Virus record (IMG/VR): IMGVR_UViG_3300042402_004691
Coordinates: 1 to 61,670 of that record
Strand: one strand, 5' to 3'
Length of the DNA stretch: 61,670 nucleotides
From: a virus
Part shown: positions 1 to 8,035 of the stretch, one piece after another
Layout of the letters: each line of letters opens with the position of its first letter
Position numbering within the stretch: the first letter of the stretch is position 1
Notes under the pieces: model-generated
Databases searched by the model: none
What the model saw: the letters and a program-made list of their open reading frames with translations, nothing else
Told to the model about the DNA's origin: nothing
Made by a program: the position numbers and the translations under genes

Positions 1-4
1 TGGT

Positions 5-112
5 ATGGCTAAAATAAAGGTTAAGTTTAAGGCTGATGAAAAACCTGAAGCAGTTAGTAGATTGATTGATGAATACATTAAAAATTTGGAAGAACCAAGT
101 ATAACTAAATAA
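5..112 (+). CDS. small charged protein, possibly the 3' end of a longer gene
   Basis: A frame of 35 codons runs from an ATG at 5 to TAA at 110. The product begins MAKIKVKFKADEKPE and is rich in Lys and Glu. I do not recognise it. The frame stays open to the window edge, so this may be only the C-terminal part of a larger protein. It ends just before a strong hairpin terminator, which supports a genuine gene end here. Function unknown. Confidence 0.45.
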   Translation: MAKIKVKFKADEKPEAVSRLIDEYIKNLEEPSITK

Positions 113-115
113 ATT

Positions 116-145
116 AAGGGAGAAGTATTATTTCTCCCTTTTTTT
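116..145 (+). terminator. intrinsic terminator
   Basis: A perfect 9-bp stem (AAGGGAGAA at 116-124 with TTCTCCCTT at 132-140), a 7-nt loop and a run of T. It separates the upstream gene from the next late promoter, which begins in the T-run. Confidence 0.85.
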
Positions 146-154
146 ATATTTATT
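145..154 (+). promoter_or_regulatory. late promoter box
   Basis: TATATTTATT, one mismatch to the TATATTTATA box found before many genes here. It ends 18 nt before the ATG at 173 and directly follows a terminator. Confidence 0.6.
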
Positions 155-172
155 ATAGTAAATAATAATAAT

Positions 173-811
173 ATGAAAAAATTACTTAAATTAGACTTAA
201 AAACTATACTAATTATAGTTTTACTCGCAGCTGTTATATTCTCTCAATTTTTTAATGGTAGTAAGGAAGAAGTTGGTGATATAGTAAAAGTAGATGGTAA
301 AAAGTATGAATTGTTAAAGCATACAATTGATACTGTTTATCAAGAAATAGAAGTGGAAGTTCCTACTTATGTACCTGAATATATCACAAAGATAGAAACG
401 GTTGAAGTACAAATACCAGCAAATGTAGACTCATTAAAGATTATAAAAGATTATTTTTCAAAGTACGAAGTTAAAGATACTTTGGTATTGGAAGGATTAG
501 GTAAGGGATATATTATTGATGTAATCTCTCAAAATAAAATAGAAAGTAGAAACATTAAGTGGGATTATAAAATACCAACTATATTAGATACTAAAATTGT
601 AAAAGAGCTTCCAAAAAATCAATTGTACTTAGGATTGAATACCAATTTTGATAGAGCTAATGTAGTGAACTCAGTTGGTATCGGTGCTATATTCAAAACT
701 AAAAGAGATAGAATATTTCAGTTGAATACCGGAATTGCTAATTCTATAACAGGTGAAACTCAACCTTTTGTTGGGGGTGGTATATATTGGAAACTTAAAC
801 TTCGTAAGTAA
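173..811 (+). CDS. membrane-anchored protein, unknown function
   Basis: 212 residues. A basic start is followed by a hydrophobic segment at about residues 9-27 (ILIIVLLAAVIF), consistent with one N-terminal membrane anchor or an uncleaved signal. The rest should lie outside the cytoplasm. Residues about 35-150 are charged and contain a Thr/Val/Pro-rich stretch. The last 65 residues alternate polar and hydrophobic residues with many Gly (GIGAIF, GGGIYWKLKL), resembling beta strands of a barrel. I cannot assign a family. An envelope role, such as a spanin-like lysis protein, is possible but rests only on topology. It has its own late promoter, and its stop is 1 nt before the next start. Confidence 0.6.
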   Translation: MKKLLKLDLKTILIIVLLAAVIFSQFFNGSKEEVGDIVKVDGKKYELLKHTIDTVYQEIEVEVPTYVPEYITKIETVEVQIPANVDSLKIIKDYFSKYEVKDTLVLEGLGKGYIIDVISQNKIESRNIKWDYKIPTILDTKIVKELPKNQLYLGLNTNFDRANVVNSVGIGAIFKTKRDRIFQLNTGIANSITGETQPFVGGGIYWKLKLRK

Positions 812-812
812 T

Positions 813-2237
813 ATGAAGAAATCTTTAAGTATAAAATCACTGATTTCGGAAATTATTATGAAAGAACAAATGAAGGATAAGTATACTCCAACTGTGTTGG
901 TTCTATCATCAATGACTTCTGACTCTAAAGGCACAATCGGTAAACTAAAAAAATCTTGTGAAAAGTTTGGATTGCCGTTTTATGCAATCCGTTCTAAGAG
1001 TGCGTTTATCGATACAACACAAAACTCCAAAAACTCATTAAGAATTGAAAATTATAATGGTAATGGAGATGTTTTGCTTATAAACCCAAGAAAAACTATT
1101 TGTTTTGTTAGGGGAAGTGCAATTAAAACAGAGGTGGGTTCCGCACTTATTCATATAATGGAAAATTATGGTGTATTTGCGGTGAATGATTATAAATCTA
1201 TGCAATTTTGTTCAAACAAGCTTGCTTCTATGATTGAGTTGGAAAGGAGAAATGTACCTATTCCAAGAACTGCGTATGTTCCATCAACAGAAAATATTGA
1301 TGTTGCTCTAAAAAAGATTGGCGGAAAGTTTCCAGTTGTTATAAAAACAATTACAGGCGCTGAAGGTATTGGAGTTTCAATTGTAGACTCATATCAATCG
1401 TTAAAATCTGTTTTACAATCTCTTTGGAAATATGAGGCTGAAGTTCTTATTCAAGAATATTTTGATGTAAAATTTGATGTTCGTACATTAGTACTTGATG
1501 ATAAAATTATAGCGAGTGCAAATAGAGTAAGAGGTTCATCTGATTTTAGAACCAACTTAGCATTGGGTAATAGTGGAGGCCCACATAAACTTACAGATAT
1601 TGAAAAGGAAACGGTATTAAAAGCCGCAAAAACATCTGGAGCTTTTTATGTTGCAGTTGACCACCTTTTAGTAGATGGAAAGCCGTATGTGTTGGAGTTG
1701 AATGGTTCTCCTGGATCCGCAAACATTTATACCAATTATTATAATTCGGAGGGAGATAGTTCAACTGTGAGTGGACAAGAATTGATTGATAATGTTGTAG
1801 AATATATTTCAGATAAATCAAATTGGGAAATAAGTGTAAATGAAGCGGGTGTAATTGAAAATGTAAAAATAGAGGGAACCCATTACGAAGCAAAATTAGA
1901 TACTGGAAATGCAGGTCATTCTTCACTACATGCAACTGATATTAAAATAGAAGAAGTGGATGGTACTAAAATGGTTAACTTTGTAGATAATTCAGGAAAA
2001 AAAATAAGCAAACCATTGATAACTATCGCTAGAGTAAGGTCTTCTCCAATTTATGAAGCCGATTCGAGACCTGTTATCGAAATGGATGTTAGTTTTAGAG
2101 GTCTTGAATTTAAGAGAGTTCAATTCAATTTGGTAGATAGAAGTAATAATACATATCCTGTCCTTTTAGGTGCAAGGTTTCTAAAAAGAGCTAGAGTTTC
2201 AGTAAATCCAAATAAAACATTTGTATTACCTGATTAA
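813..2237 (+). CDS. RimK-like ATP-grasp ligase fused to retropepsin-like (Zn_protease family) domain
   Basis: 474 residues from the ATG at 813, 1 nt after the previous stop. An in-frame ATG at 753 would lie inside the upstream gene and is less likely. Residues about 110-310 match an ATP-grasp ligase of the RimK type: a nucleotide-binding VVIKTITGAEGIGVS segment, QEYFDVKFDVR, and the metal/ATP site LELNGSPGS. RimK enzymes join an amino acid, often glutamate, to a carboxyl group of a protein or peptide. The last 120 residues look like the domain called putative ATP-dependent zinc protease (PF05618), with a pepsin-like fold: LDTGN with D363, SSLHA, then LLGARFLKRARV. In cellular genomes the two activities are usually neighbouring genes. 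The substrate is unknown. Ligase call firm, protease call moderate. Confidence 0.8.
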   Translation: MKKSLSIKSLISEIIMKEQMKDKYTPTVLVLSSMTSDSKGTIGKLKKSCEKFGLPFYAIRSKSAFIDTTQNSKNSLRIENYNGNGDVLLINPRKTICFVRGSAIKTEVGSALIHIMENYGVFAVNDYKSMQFCSNKLASMIELERRNVPIPRTAYVPSTENIDVALKKIGGKFPVVIKTITGAEGIGVSIVDSYQSLKSVLQSLWKYEAEVLIQEYFDVKFDVRTLVLDDKIIASANRVRGSSDFRTNLALGNSGGPHKLTDIEKETVLKAAKTSGAFYVAVDHLLVDGKPYVLELNGSPGSANIYTNYYNSEGDSSTVSGQELIDNVVEYISDKSNWEISVNEAGVIENVKIEGTHYEAKLDTGNAGHSSLHATDIKIEEVDGTKMVNFVDNSGKKISKPLITIARVRSSPIYEADSRPVIEMDVSFRGLEFKRVQFNLVDRSNNTYPVLLGARFLKRARVSVNPNKTFVLPD

Positions 2238-2284
2238 CTCACTAAATGGTTACAACATAAAAATAAAAATCAATAAGGGTTAAG

Positions 2285-2383
2285 ATGACTAACAAAGAAA
2301 GGGCAGCGAAAGCCAGAAAGAAAATGGCTAAACAGACTATAAAATCTCAACAGAAGAAGGGAATTTATAAAAAAGTTCAATAA
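2285..2383 (+). CDS. small basic protein
   Basis: 32 codons, MTNKERAAKARKKMAKQ..., extremely rich in Lys, Arg and Ala. The stop overlaps the start of an intrinsic terminator, which supports a real gene. It could bind nucleic acid, judging only by charge. No family recognised. Confidence 0.5.
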   Translation: MTNKERAAKARKKMAKQTIKSQQKKGIYKKVQ

Positions 2384-2413
2384 AACCTCATCCATTTGAG
2401 GTTTTTTCTTTTT
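2383..2413 (+). terminator. intrinsic terminator
   Basis: 8-bp stem AAACCTCA (2383-2390) / TGAGGTTT (2397-2404), 6-nt loop, followed by a long T-rich run. Confidence 0.85.
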
Positions 2414-2414
2414 G

Positions 2415-2424
2415 TATACTTATA
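2415..2424 (+). promoter_or_regulatory. late promoter box
   Basis: TATACTTATA, one mismatch to TATATTTATA, 23 nt before the ATG at 2448 and right after a terminator. It probably drives the tail-tip module 2448-7038. Confidence 0.6.
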
Positions 2425-2447
2425 TATAAACCAATAACTTAAAATAT

Positions 2448-2840
2448 ATGAGTGCAGAATTTGAACTTTTTCCTGGAAAGAATTTAAGTGGTCTTTTTCA
2501 GGATATATATACCAATCAAATCACCAAAAAAGAAAGAATATCTAAGTTTATAGAGGATCTAAAATCCAAAATAAAACACAATGGAGATGTTGCAATAATT
2601 GGACCTATAATTAAAGATTTGATTGATACTTCGGTTAAGAATGATGACCATTTAGTTAAGTTAGCAACTATTGCACAAAGAATAATGTTGGCAAACAATA
2701 AGGGTAGTGGTGATGATGGATTTTTAACAGATGAAGAAAAAGCACAACTTTTGAATGATTTACAAGAAGCTAAAGAGGAAGTTGAAAAAATGGATAATTT
2801 AGCAGTAGAAATTGATGAACTTAAAAAGAAAATAAAATAA
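2448..2840 (+). CDS. conserved small tail-cluster protein
   Basis: 130 residues. The N-terminus (EFELFPGKNLSGLFQDIY) is followed by helical, charged sequence. The last 35 residues (EEKAQLLNDLQEAKEEVEKM...) have heptad spacing of a short coiled coil. I do not recognise the family. It is the first gene after a late promoter and lies 2 nt before the hub gene, so a role in assembling the tail tip or baseplate is likely from context. A T4 gp53-type baseplate protein occupies a similar position in T4, but I see no sequence basis for equating them. Confidence 0.7.
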   Translation: MSAEFELFPGKNLSGLFQDIYTNQITKKERISKFIEDLKSKIKHNGDVAIIGPIIKDLIDTSVKNDDHLVKLATIAQRIMLANNKGSGDDGFLTDEEKAQLLNDLQEAKEEVEKMDNLAVEIDELKKKIK

Positions 2841-2842
2841 TT

Positions 2843-4078
2843 ATGAGTATATCATCAGGACGTTCAACAACATCAAATAATTTAGGATATCAGGATAGTA
2901 GAATATCTCAAAAAAAAATTGGAGTAGTATACGATGTTATATTAAATGAAAATAGTGAATATGCCAGAAACAATGGATATGGCTCATTAGCTGTAGGATG
3001 TATATTATACAGAACTAAGGATAATATAATAACATCCACAGATAAACTACCAATGGCTTGGCCACTCGATAAAAATTACAAATCTTTACCTGTTAAAAAT
3101 GAAGAAGTAGAAATTTATGAAATTTCTGAAAAGGAATTTGGATACAGACGAAAAGTAAATGATATAAACCCATCTAGCTCTGGAAATGATGGTGACCTTA
3201 TCCGAAGAAGATTTTCTATTGGTAAAGATGAACAGCAGAATGTAAAAGATTATCAAGAAGCTTCTGCAACTGGCATTACAACTACAAATTTTGATTTAAG
3301 TAGATTATTTGATGGATATGGAAAATATTATCAACCACAATCTGGATTACACAAATTAAAATTATATGAAGGTGATACTTTAATTGAAAGCCGTTTTGGG
3401 CAATCAATTAGGTTTAGTGGCTATAATAATGTAAATAACATATTTTCCCCTACACTAATTTTAAGAAATGGAGAAAGTGAAAGAAGTAGAAAATTAGGAC
3501 AATCTCTTACAACTGAAGAAGATATTAATAGAGATGGTAGTGTTATAGTTTTTGGATCAAATCAATACCAACTACCATTTCAACCTGGAACTGTTAATGA
3601 TAGTGGAACCTCTGATTTTGAGACTAAACCTGAGTCTTTTAGCAATTTTCCAACAAAGTTAATTGGAGATCAAATACTCATTAATTCTGGAAGACTAATT
3701 TTTTCTGCAAAGAACGCCGAAATGATTTTCTATTCAAAAAAGAATTACGGATTTATTTCGGATGGAGCAATGTCAATTGACAATAAGTTGGGAATTAATG
3801 TTAGTGTTAATGATAACATAAACATTGTGACAAACGATAGAGATGTAGTGATGTACACTGGAAATGGTTCAATATTCTTAGGTAACACTGGATTGGAACC
3901 ATTAGTTAAAGGACAACAACTGGTAGATATTTTATCACAACTAATAGATGCCATTGTAGCACAAACATTTCTAACTCCATCAGGCCCAACTGCAGATGGT
4001 CCTGTTAATATTGCAGATTTTGGAGCAATAAAATCTAGATTAAATGATATATTAAGTAAACTAAATCAAACATCATAA
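2843..4078 (+). CDS. baseplate hub OB-fold protein (gp5 N-domain-like)
   Basis: 411 residues. Residues about 22-100 (IGVVYDVILNENS...GCILYR...PVKNEEVEIYEI) have the strand pattern of the OB fold that opens T4 gp5 and VgrG-type hub proteins. The middle part (about 170-230: ESRFGQSIRFSGYN, SPTLILRNG, DGSVIVFGSNQ) resembles the following region of phage hub proteins. The last 150 residues are strand-rich with repeated INSGRLIF and DGAMSIDNKLGI patterns, as in a beta-helix spike. There is no lysozyme domain inside, unlike T4 gp5; hydrolases are encoded separately just downstream. The stop overlaps the next start (TAATG), suggesting translational coupling. Confidence 0.65.
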   Translation: MSISSGRSTTSNNLGYQDSRISQKKIGVVYDVILNENSEYARNNGYGSLAVGCILYRTKDNIITSTDKLPMAWPLDKNYKSLPVKNEEVEIYEISEKEFGYRRKVNDINPSSSGNDGDLIRRRFSIGKDEQQNVKDYQEASATGITTTNFDLSRLFDGYGKYYQPQSGLHKLKLYEGDTLIESRFGQSIRFSGYNNVNNIFSPTLILRNGESERSRKLGQSLTTEEDINRDGSVIVFGSNQYQLPFQPGTVNDSGTSDFETKPESFSNFPTKLIGDQILINSGRLIFSAKNAEMIFYSKKNYGFISDGAMSIDNKLGINVSVNDNINIVTNDRDVVMYTGNGSIFLGNTGLEPLVKGQQLVDILSQLIDAIVAQTFLTPSGPTADGPVNIADFGAIKSRLNDILSKLNQTS

Positions 4079-4398
4079 TGGCAAACGAGAATGGTGAATA
4101 TGATACAAGTGCAGTTGGAGATGCGGCATCTAATACTGCAAATGCAGCAGCAGATGCAGCTAAAGCGGCATTGGAAGCAGCTGAAGCAGCGATTAAAGAA
4201 AAAATAGAAAAAGCAAAAGCGGCTGCAGAAAAACTAAAAGCATTAAAAGATAGATTAAAAAAGAAAAAGCAAGCTCCTCCTAAATTAGCTCCTGTTCCAA
4301 AATATGAACCTAAAAAATTACCAGATGTTCCAAAATTTGAACCTAAAAAAATACCTGGTATACCAAAATTTCAACCTCCAAAATTACCAACTGGATAA
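4078..4398 (+). CDS. Ala-rich helix with Pro/Lys C-terminal repeats
   Basis: 106 residues in two parts. Residues about 15-65 are an Ala/Glu/Lys-rich helix (AADAAKAALEAAEAAIKEK...). Residues 66-106 carry about three copies of an 11-residue repeat, PK-[YF]-[EQ]-P-K/P-K-[LI]-P-x-[VI/T]. The start overlaps the hub gene stop. The context suggests a tail-tip accessory or assembly protein. The repeat recalls Pro-rich cross-linkers, but no function can be assigned. Confidence 0.65.
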   Translation: MANENGEYDTSAVGDAASNTANAAADAAKAALEAAEAAIKEKIEKAKAAAEKLKALKDRLKKKKQAPPKLAPVPKYEPKKLPDVPKFEPKKIPGIPKFQPPKLPTG

Positions 4399-4449
4399 TT
4401 TTTTAATTTTAGTAAAAAAGTAATGGTAAAATAATTATGAAACAATAAT

Positions 4450-5763
4450 ATGTCTTGGGAAACATTTAAACAAAACATTTTAAGAGTAGCAAATAATCCA
4501 CAATCTATAAATGACATAGATATTGTGGCTAAAACTTATGCAACTGAATATGATGCGGCTGTTAAAAGAGGTGGAGATACTATTAATGGAATTCCTATAC
4601 AAAGAGGAAATGTTCAAATTATGGAGCAAATATTCAAATCCGCTTTACAAAAGGGTTTATCATCAACCGAACCATATGATTTAGTTGGTGAAATGGGAAA
4701 AGGTGTTGTAGCGTATTGGACTGGTGCAACATTAGATAGTAATGTTATTCCCGAAATTCCTGCAATAGGAGCTTCACAAAACATTGGAGTTGTTACAAAT
4801 ATTGTAATTAATCCTGGAACTTGGGCACCCGTAGTGGTTTCACCACCGACCGTTTTTCAATTAACGCCTGAAGAAAAATTAGACTACGAAAATAGATTAC
4901 AGATTGAAATTTCTAAATATGAAACTGAAGTAATTACGAGTCCGCCTGACATATTAGAAGCAAGAGAAGATACAGTAAGTAAGTTTACTGGAATAATTGA
5001 AAACAATGAAAATTATAGGGTAGATATACCATTTCCTTCTCCGATTGTAACTGCTGGTAGTAAGATTGTTGATGTTAATGGTAACGAAATTACATCCACA
5101 ACAACTACAACTGCAGCTACTTTTGATGGAACTGAAGAAGAAACAATAGATATTGGAGGAATAAGTGCTCCCGTTAGACCTGTGTACTTTACACCAAGAC
5201 CTCCTACTCCTCCTGAAAATTATCCACCGGGTCAATATTTACAATATACACCGTATTTACCTGCAGGTGCATCTGTAGCCGTAAAAGCAGTTGCAATTGC
5301 ACTAACTGATATTAAAAATGAAGTAAAAGAAATTCCTGACTCAAGTAACACTGGCCATCCTAGACTATTACAAATACAAAGAACTGCTGCTAGGTCAGAA
5401 TGGACTGAGTTTCCTTGGTGTGCTTCAGCGGTATTCACTTGGTGGTATGAAGCAGGATTTCCGTTTGTTACTGATAAAAATGATCCTACTTATCTTGTAA
5501 ATCCCAAACACTGTGTTAGTTGGCAGCAATGGGCAGTAGCAACTGGAAGATGGGTAGAAAAGCGAAACGGTGCAAATCCTAATTTTATTCCTAAAGCTGG
5601 AGATGCTGTTATGTATTCTACGGATAACTCAACATTCGATCATATTGGTATGGTGTATGAATTAAAAGATGGTAAATTAACAAGTATTGATGGTAATTAT
5701 AAAAATTCAGTATCTTATAATATAGCATATACAAAATATATTGCAGGTTATGTGCAAATATAA
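4450..5763 (+). CDS. tail-associated CHAP-domain peptidoglycan hydrolase
   Basis: 437 residues. Residues about 295-437 form a CHAP domain: catalytic Cys324 in FPWCASAVFTWW, His398 in FDHIGMVYE, and Asn416 in IDGNYKN. CHAP enzymes cut peptide or amide bonds of the cell wall. The N-terminal 130 residues are specific to this protein and may anchor it to the tail. Residues about 210-255 are a Thr-rich linker followed by a segment (FDGTEEETIDIGGISAPV...) repeated almost exactly in the next gene. No signal peptide or holin is visible, and it lies between hub and gp25. I therefore infer a virion-borne wall-piercing enzyme rather than a lysis endolysin, though both remain possible. Confidence 0.8.
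   Translation: MSWETFKQNILRVANNPQSINDIDIVAKTYATEYDAAVKRGGDTINGIPIQRGNVQIMEQIFKSALQKGLSSTEPYDLVGEMGKGVVAYWTGATLDSNVIPEIPAIGASQNIGVVTNIVINPGTWAPVVVSPPTVFQLTPEEKLDYENRLQIEISKYETEVITSPPDILEAREDTVSKFTGIIENNENYRVDIPFPSPIVTAGSKIVDVNGNEITSTTTTTAATFDGTEEETIDIGGISAPVRPVYFTPRPPTPPENYPPGQYLQYTPYLPAGASVAVKAVAIALTDIKNEVKEIPDSSNTGHPRLLQIQRTAARSEWTEFPWCASAVFTWWYEAGFPFVTDKNDPTYLVNPKHCVSWQQWAVATGRWVEKRNGANPNFIPKAGDAVMYSTDNSTFDHIGMVYELKDGKLTSIDGNYKNSVSYNIAYTKYIAGYVQI
5117..5201 (+). repeat. 85-nt duplicated linker segment, copy 1
   Basis: 85 nt matching 6263-6347 with a single mismatch (CTCCCGTT against CTCCAGTT). It encodes the segment containing FDGTEEETIDIGG in the linker of the CHAP protein. Confidence 0.9.
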
Positions 5764-5778
5764 TAAAAATTATTTAAA

Positions 5779-7038
5779 ATGGCAGCAATAAATCCAACCG
5801 ATGTAACAGCATTAATTGTAGATGAATTTATAAGAAATGCAACAGATCATTTAAAAACCGTTAGTGGAATTATAAACACATTATCTTTATATCCTCCAGT
5901 ACCATCTCCTTCTCCAGGTATTATAAATTGGAGAGGATATATTGTACCCCCTGCGGTATATACAAAAGCTGAAGTTAGAGATAGAATAATATTAAACGAA
6001 ATTTTAGCAAAACCAGATGATGGAAGTGTTCAACTCGAAACTGATCCAGAAATAAATAAACAATTTAACGAAAATAAAGGCGGTAATGAGGGATATAGAG
6101 TAGATCCAGAAGCGGGTGGATTTGGAGAAAGTGTTGGAGATTTAGTTGTATCAAATATTGTCGTTCCCTCTATATTACCCGCGAGTTTAGTTTATAATGA
6201 TTTAGTAAATGTTAGTTCTACTACCACTACTACTGAAACTACAACTGCAGCTACTACCGGTACTACTTTTGATGGAACTGAAGAAGAAACAATAGATATT
6301 GGAGGAATAAGTGCTCCAGTTAGACCTGTGTACTTTACACCAAGACCAAGTCCACCATATAATTCAGGTAATGTATATTCTGGTGAAGGGTATGGGGCAA
6401 GCGTTTCTTTTGGAAAGTTATCAGTTTTATCAGGTGGACCTACGATTACTGATGGAAACGTAAAAGATGTTGGACTTACTAGAGAACAATATTTAAAAAG
6501 TTTAAATTTTGCAGATGGTCTCACAATTACAGATGTTGATATGAGTAAAGATTGGGTTACAATTGCAAGACAATATCTTGTAAAAAAAGAAGGATTTACA
6601 GAATTTGCCACAAACGATGAGGGAGATCCGAGATTAGGATATGGTACTAGTCAAATTTTAGATATAGGTGCAACTCAAACTCGTACAGTTAAATACGGTG
6701 ATAGAACTACTAGAGAACAGGCTGCTAAAGTATTAGAACTTCAGGTAAGAACTACATATAAAGATAAAGTAGTTGGAACTGGGGCTGCTCAAATAACAGA
6801 AGCGGACTGGACTGCGTTAAATGATAGACAAAGAGCGGCATGTGTATCTTTTGTTTATAATTGTGGAAGTTTTAAATTTTACCCCCAAATACCTGCAGCA
6901 ATTAAATCTAAAAATTATATAGCAGCAGCAAATGGTATATTGAACGGACCGATAGCTGGTGCTGAATCTGGAAAAGTATATTCGGGTTTGGCTAGAAGAA
7001 GAGCTGAAGAAGCTGGAATGTTTGCGTATGGATTATAA
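5779..7038 (+). CDS. tail-associated GH24 (T4-type) lysozyme
   Basis: 419 residues. Residues about 255-419 are a GH24 lysozyme: catalytic Glu271 in KKEGFTEF, Asp280 nine residues later, the GYGT segment at 287-290, LNDRQRAACVSFVYNCG, and the C-terminal GLARRRAEEAGMF typical of the family. The family cuts the glycan strands of peptidoglycan. Where T4 lysozyme has Thr26, the aligned residue here appears to be Arg285. The N-terminal 140 residues differ from the CHAP protein, but both then carry a Thr-rich stretch and the same duplicated linker. The two genes thus look like one carrier design with different enzymes. Start ATG at 5779 follows an A/T-rich leader. Confidence 0.85.
   Translation: MAAINPTDVTALIVDEFIRNATDHLKTVSGIINTLSLYPPVPSPSPGIINWRGYIVPPAVYTKAEVRDRIILNEILAKPDDGSVQLETDPEINKQFNENKGGNEGYRVDPEAGGFGESVGDLVVSNIVVPSILPASLVYNDLVNVSSTTTTTETTTAATTGTTFDGTEEETIDIGGISAPVRPVYFTPRPSPPYNSGNVYSGEGYGASVSFGKLSVLSGGPTITDGNVKDVGLTREQYLKSLNFADGLTITDVDMSKDWVTIARQYLVKKEGFTEFATNDEGDPRLGYGTSQILDIGATQTRTVKYGDRTTREQAAKVLELQVRTTYKDKVVGTGAAQITEADWTALNDRQRAACVSFVYNCGSFKFYPQIPAAIKSKNYIAAANGILNGPIAGAESGKVYSGLARRRAEEAGMFAYGL
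6263..6347 (+). repeat. 85-nt duplicated linker segment, copy 2
   Basis: Second copy of 5117-5201. Upstream similarity also extends into the Thr codons, interrupted by a 12-nt insertion in this copy. Confidence 0.9.
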
Positions 7039-7067
7039 TAATTAAAAAAACCAAAATATTTCATTTG

Positions 7068-7077
7068 TATATTTATA
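7068..7077 (+). promoter_or_regulatory. late promoter box
   Basis: Exact TATATTTATA, 21 nt before the ATG at 7099. It is the only such box I saw ahead of the baseplate genes 7099-18480. Confidence 0.7.
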
Positions 7078-7098
7078 TTGGTATAAACTATAAAAAAA

Positions 7099-7599
7099 AT
7101 GGATACTGATAAATTATTAAAAGCTATTCAAATTTTGGTTGAAGCTGAAGTTAAAAAACAATTACCTAAAATTGTAGCTGAAGTTGTGGGCTCAACTCAA
7201 AAAAGGAGAATGGTTGAAACTACAAAAGAAACTCCAACAACTACTGTAAAGAAAGCTCCATCTATTGCAAAAGCGATATTAGGAGAAACTAAAGTAAGTA
7301 AGGTAAACGATGTTCAATACACTAAAAATCCAGTATTGAACCAGATACTAAATGAAACGAGAGCAAACACTTCGTATGTAGGAGGAACTGAAAGTGGTTA
7401 TGAAGAATGGCCTACTATGAATGCTTCAATACCAACGCCATCAAACGGAATGGATATTAATAGTGTTCGTTCTCAAATGGCATCTAAAATGGGATATGGT
7501 GATATGAACACAGGCGGAGGTTTGGGTGTAAAAACTGGAAACGATGCATTGGATAAAGCATTGAACCGAAATTATAGTGAGTTGGTAAAACGATTTTAA
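7099..7599 (+). CDS. conserved baseplate-cluster protein
   Basis: 166 residues, not assigned. The first 35 residues form an amphipathic helix (LLKAIQILVEAEVKKQLPKIVAEVV). Then comes a Thr/Lys-rich stretch, a Gly- and Asn-rich middle, and a C-terminal helix ending RNYSELVKRF. It lies 2 nt before gp25, so it probably belongs to baseplate assembly. No enzymatic motif is visible. Confidence 0.65.
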   Translation: MDTDKLLKAIQILVEAEVKKQLPKIVAEVVGSTQKRRMVETTKETPTTTVKKAPSIAKAILGETKVSKVNDVQYTKNPVLNQILNETRANTSYVGGTESGYEEWPTMNASIPTPSNGMDINSVRSQMASKMGYGDMNTGGGLGVKTGNDALDKALNRNYSELVKRF

Positions 7600-7601
7600 T
7601 T

Positions 7602-8030
7602 ATGGCTGTAGTATTAGGTAGTAAAAAAGTTCAAGACTTAGAGCAATTTAATGATACTGCAATTGGTATTACATTACCTTTGCAAATAACTAATACTGCC
7701 TTCAATCAATCATTTCAAACTATAGATCAAGTTAGAACAAATATCAAATCATTACTTTTAACAAAAAGACGAGAAAGAGTAATGCAACCTTTTTTGGGTA
7801 GCGGGCTAACTGAATTATTATTTGAACAAAACGATGAAGAACTAGAAAGTAGAATTGAAAATACTATTTTACAATCTTTACAAAATTGGTTACCCTATGT
7901 TGTTATAGATACTATAATAATAGAACAAAGTAATGAATTAAAAGATAGGAATTCTGTAGAAGTTTCAATTACATTTAGGATAAATGGAAACCCAACTTTA
8001 GAAACTGTTACTTTTAATGTAGAAGAATAA
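7602..8030 (+). CDS. gp25: baseplate wedge protein gp25-like
   Basis: 142 residues, the normal length for the GPW/gp25 family. Typical features are AFNQSFQTIDQVRTNIKSLL near residues 27-50, the RRERVMQPFLGSGLTELLFE segment, and a helix-strand ending with DRNSVEVSITFRINGN. gp25 joins the gp6-gp7 wedge of the baseplate and its core is shared with type VI secretion TssE. It lies directly upstream of gp6, as in T4. Confidence 0.88.
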   Translation: MAVVLGSKKVQDLEQFNDTAIGITLPLQITNTAFNQSFQTIDQVRTNIKSLLLTKRRERVMQPFLGSGLTELLFEQNDEELESRIENTILQSLQNWLPYVVIDTIIIEQSNELKDRNSVEVSITFRINGNPTLETVTFNVEE

Positions 8031-8035
8031 ATCGA

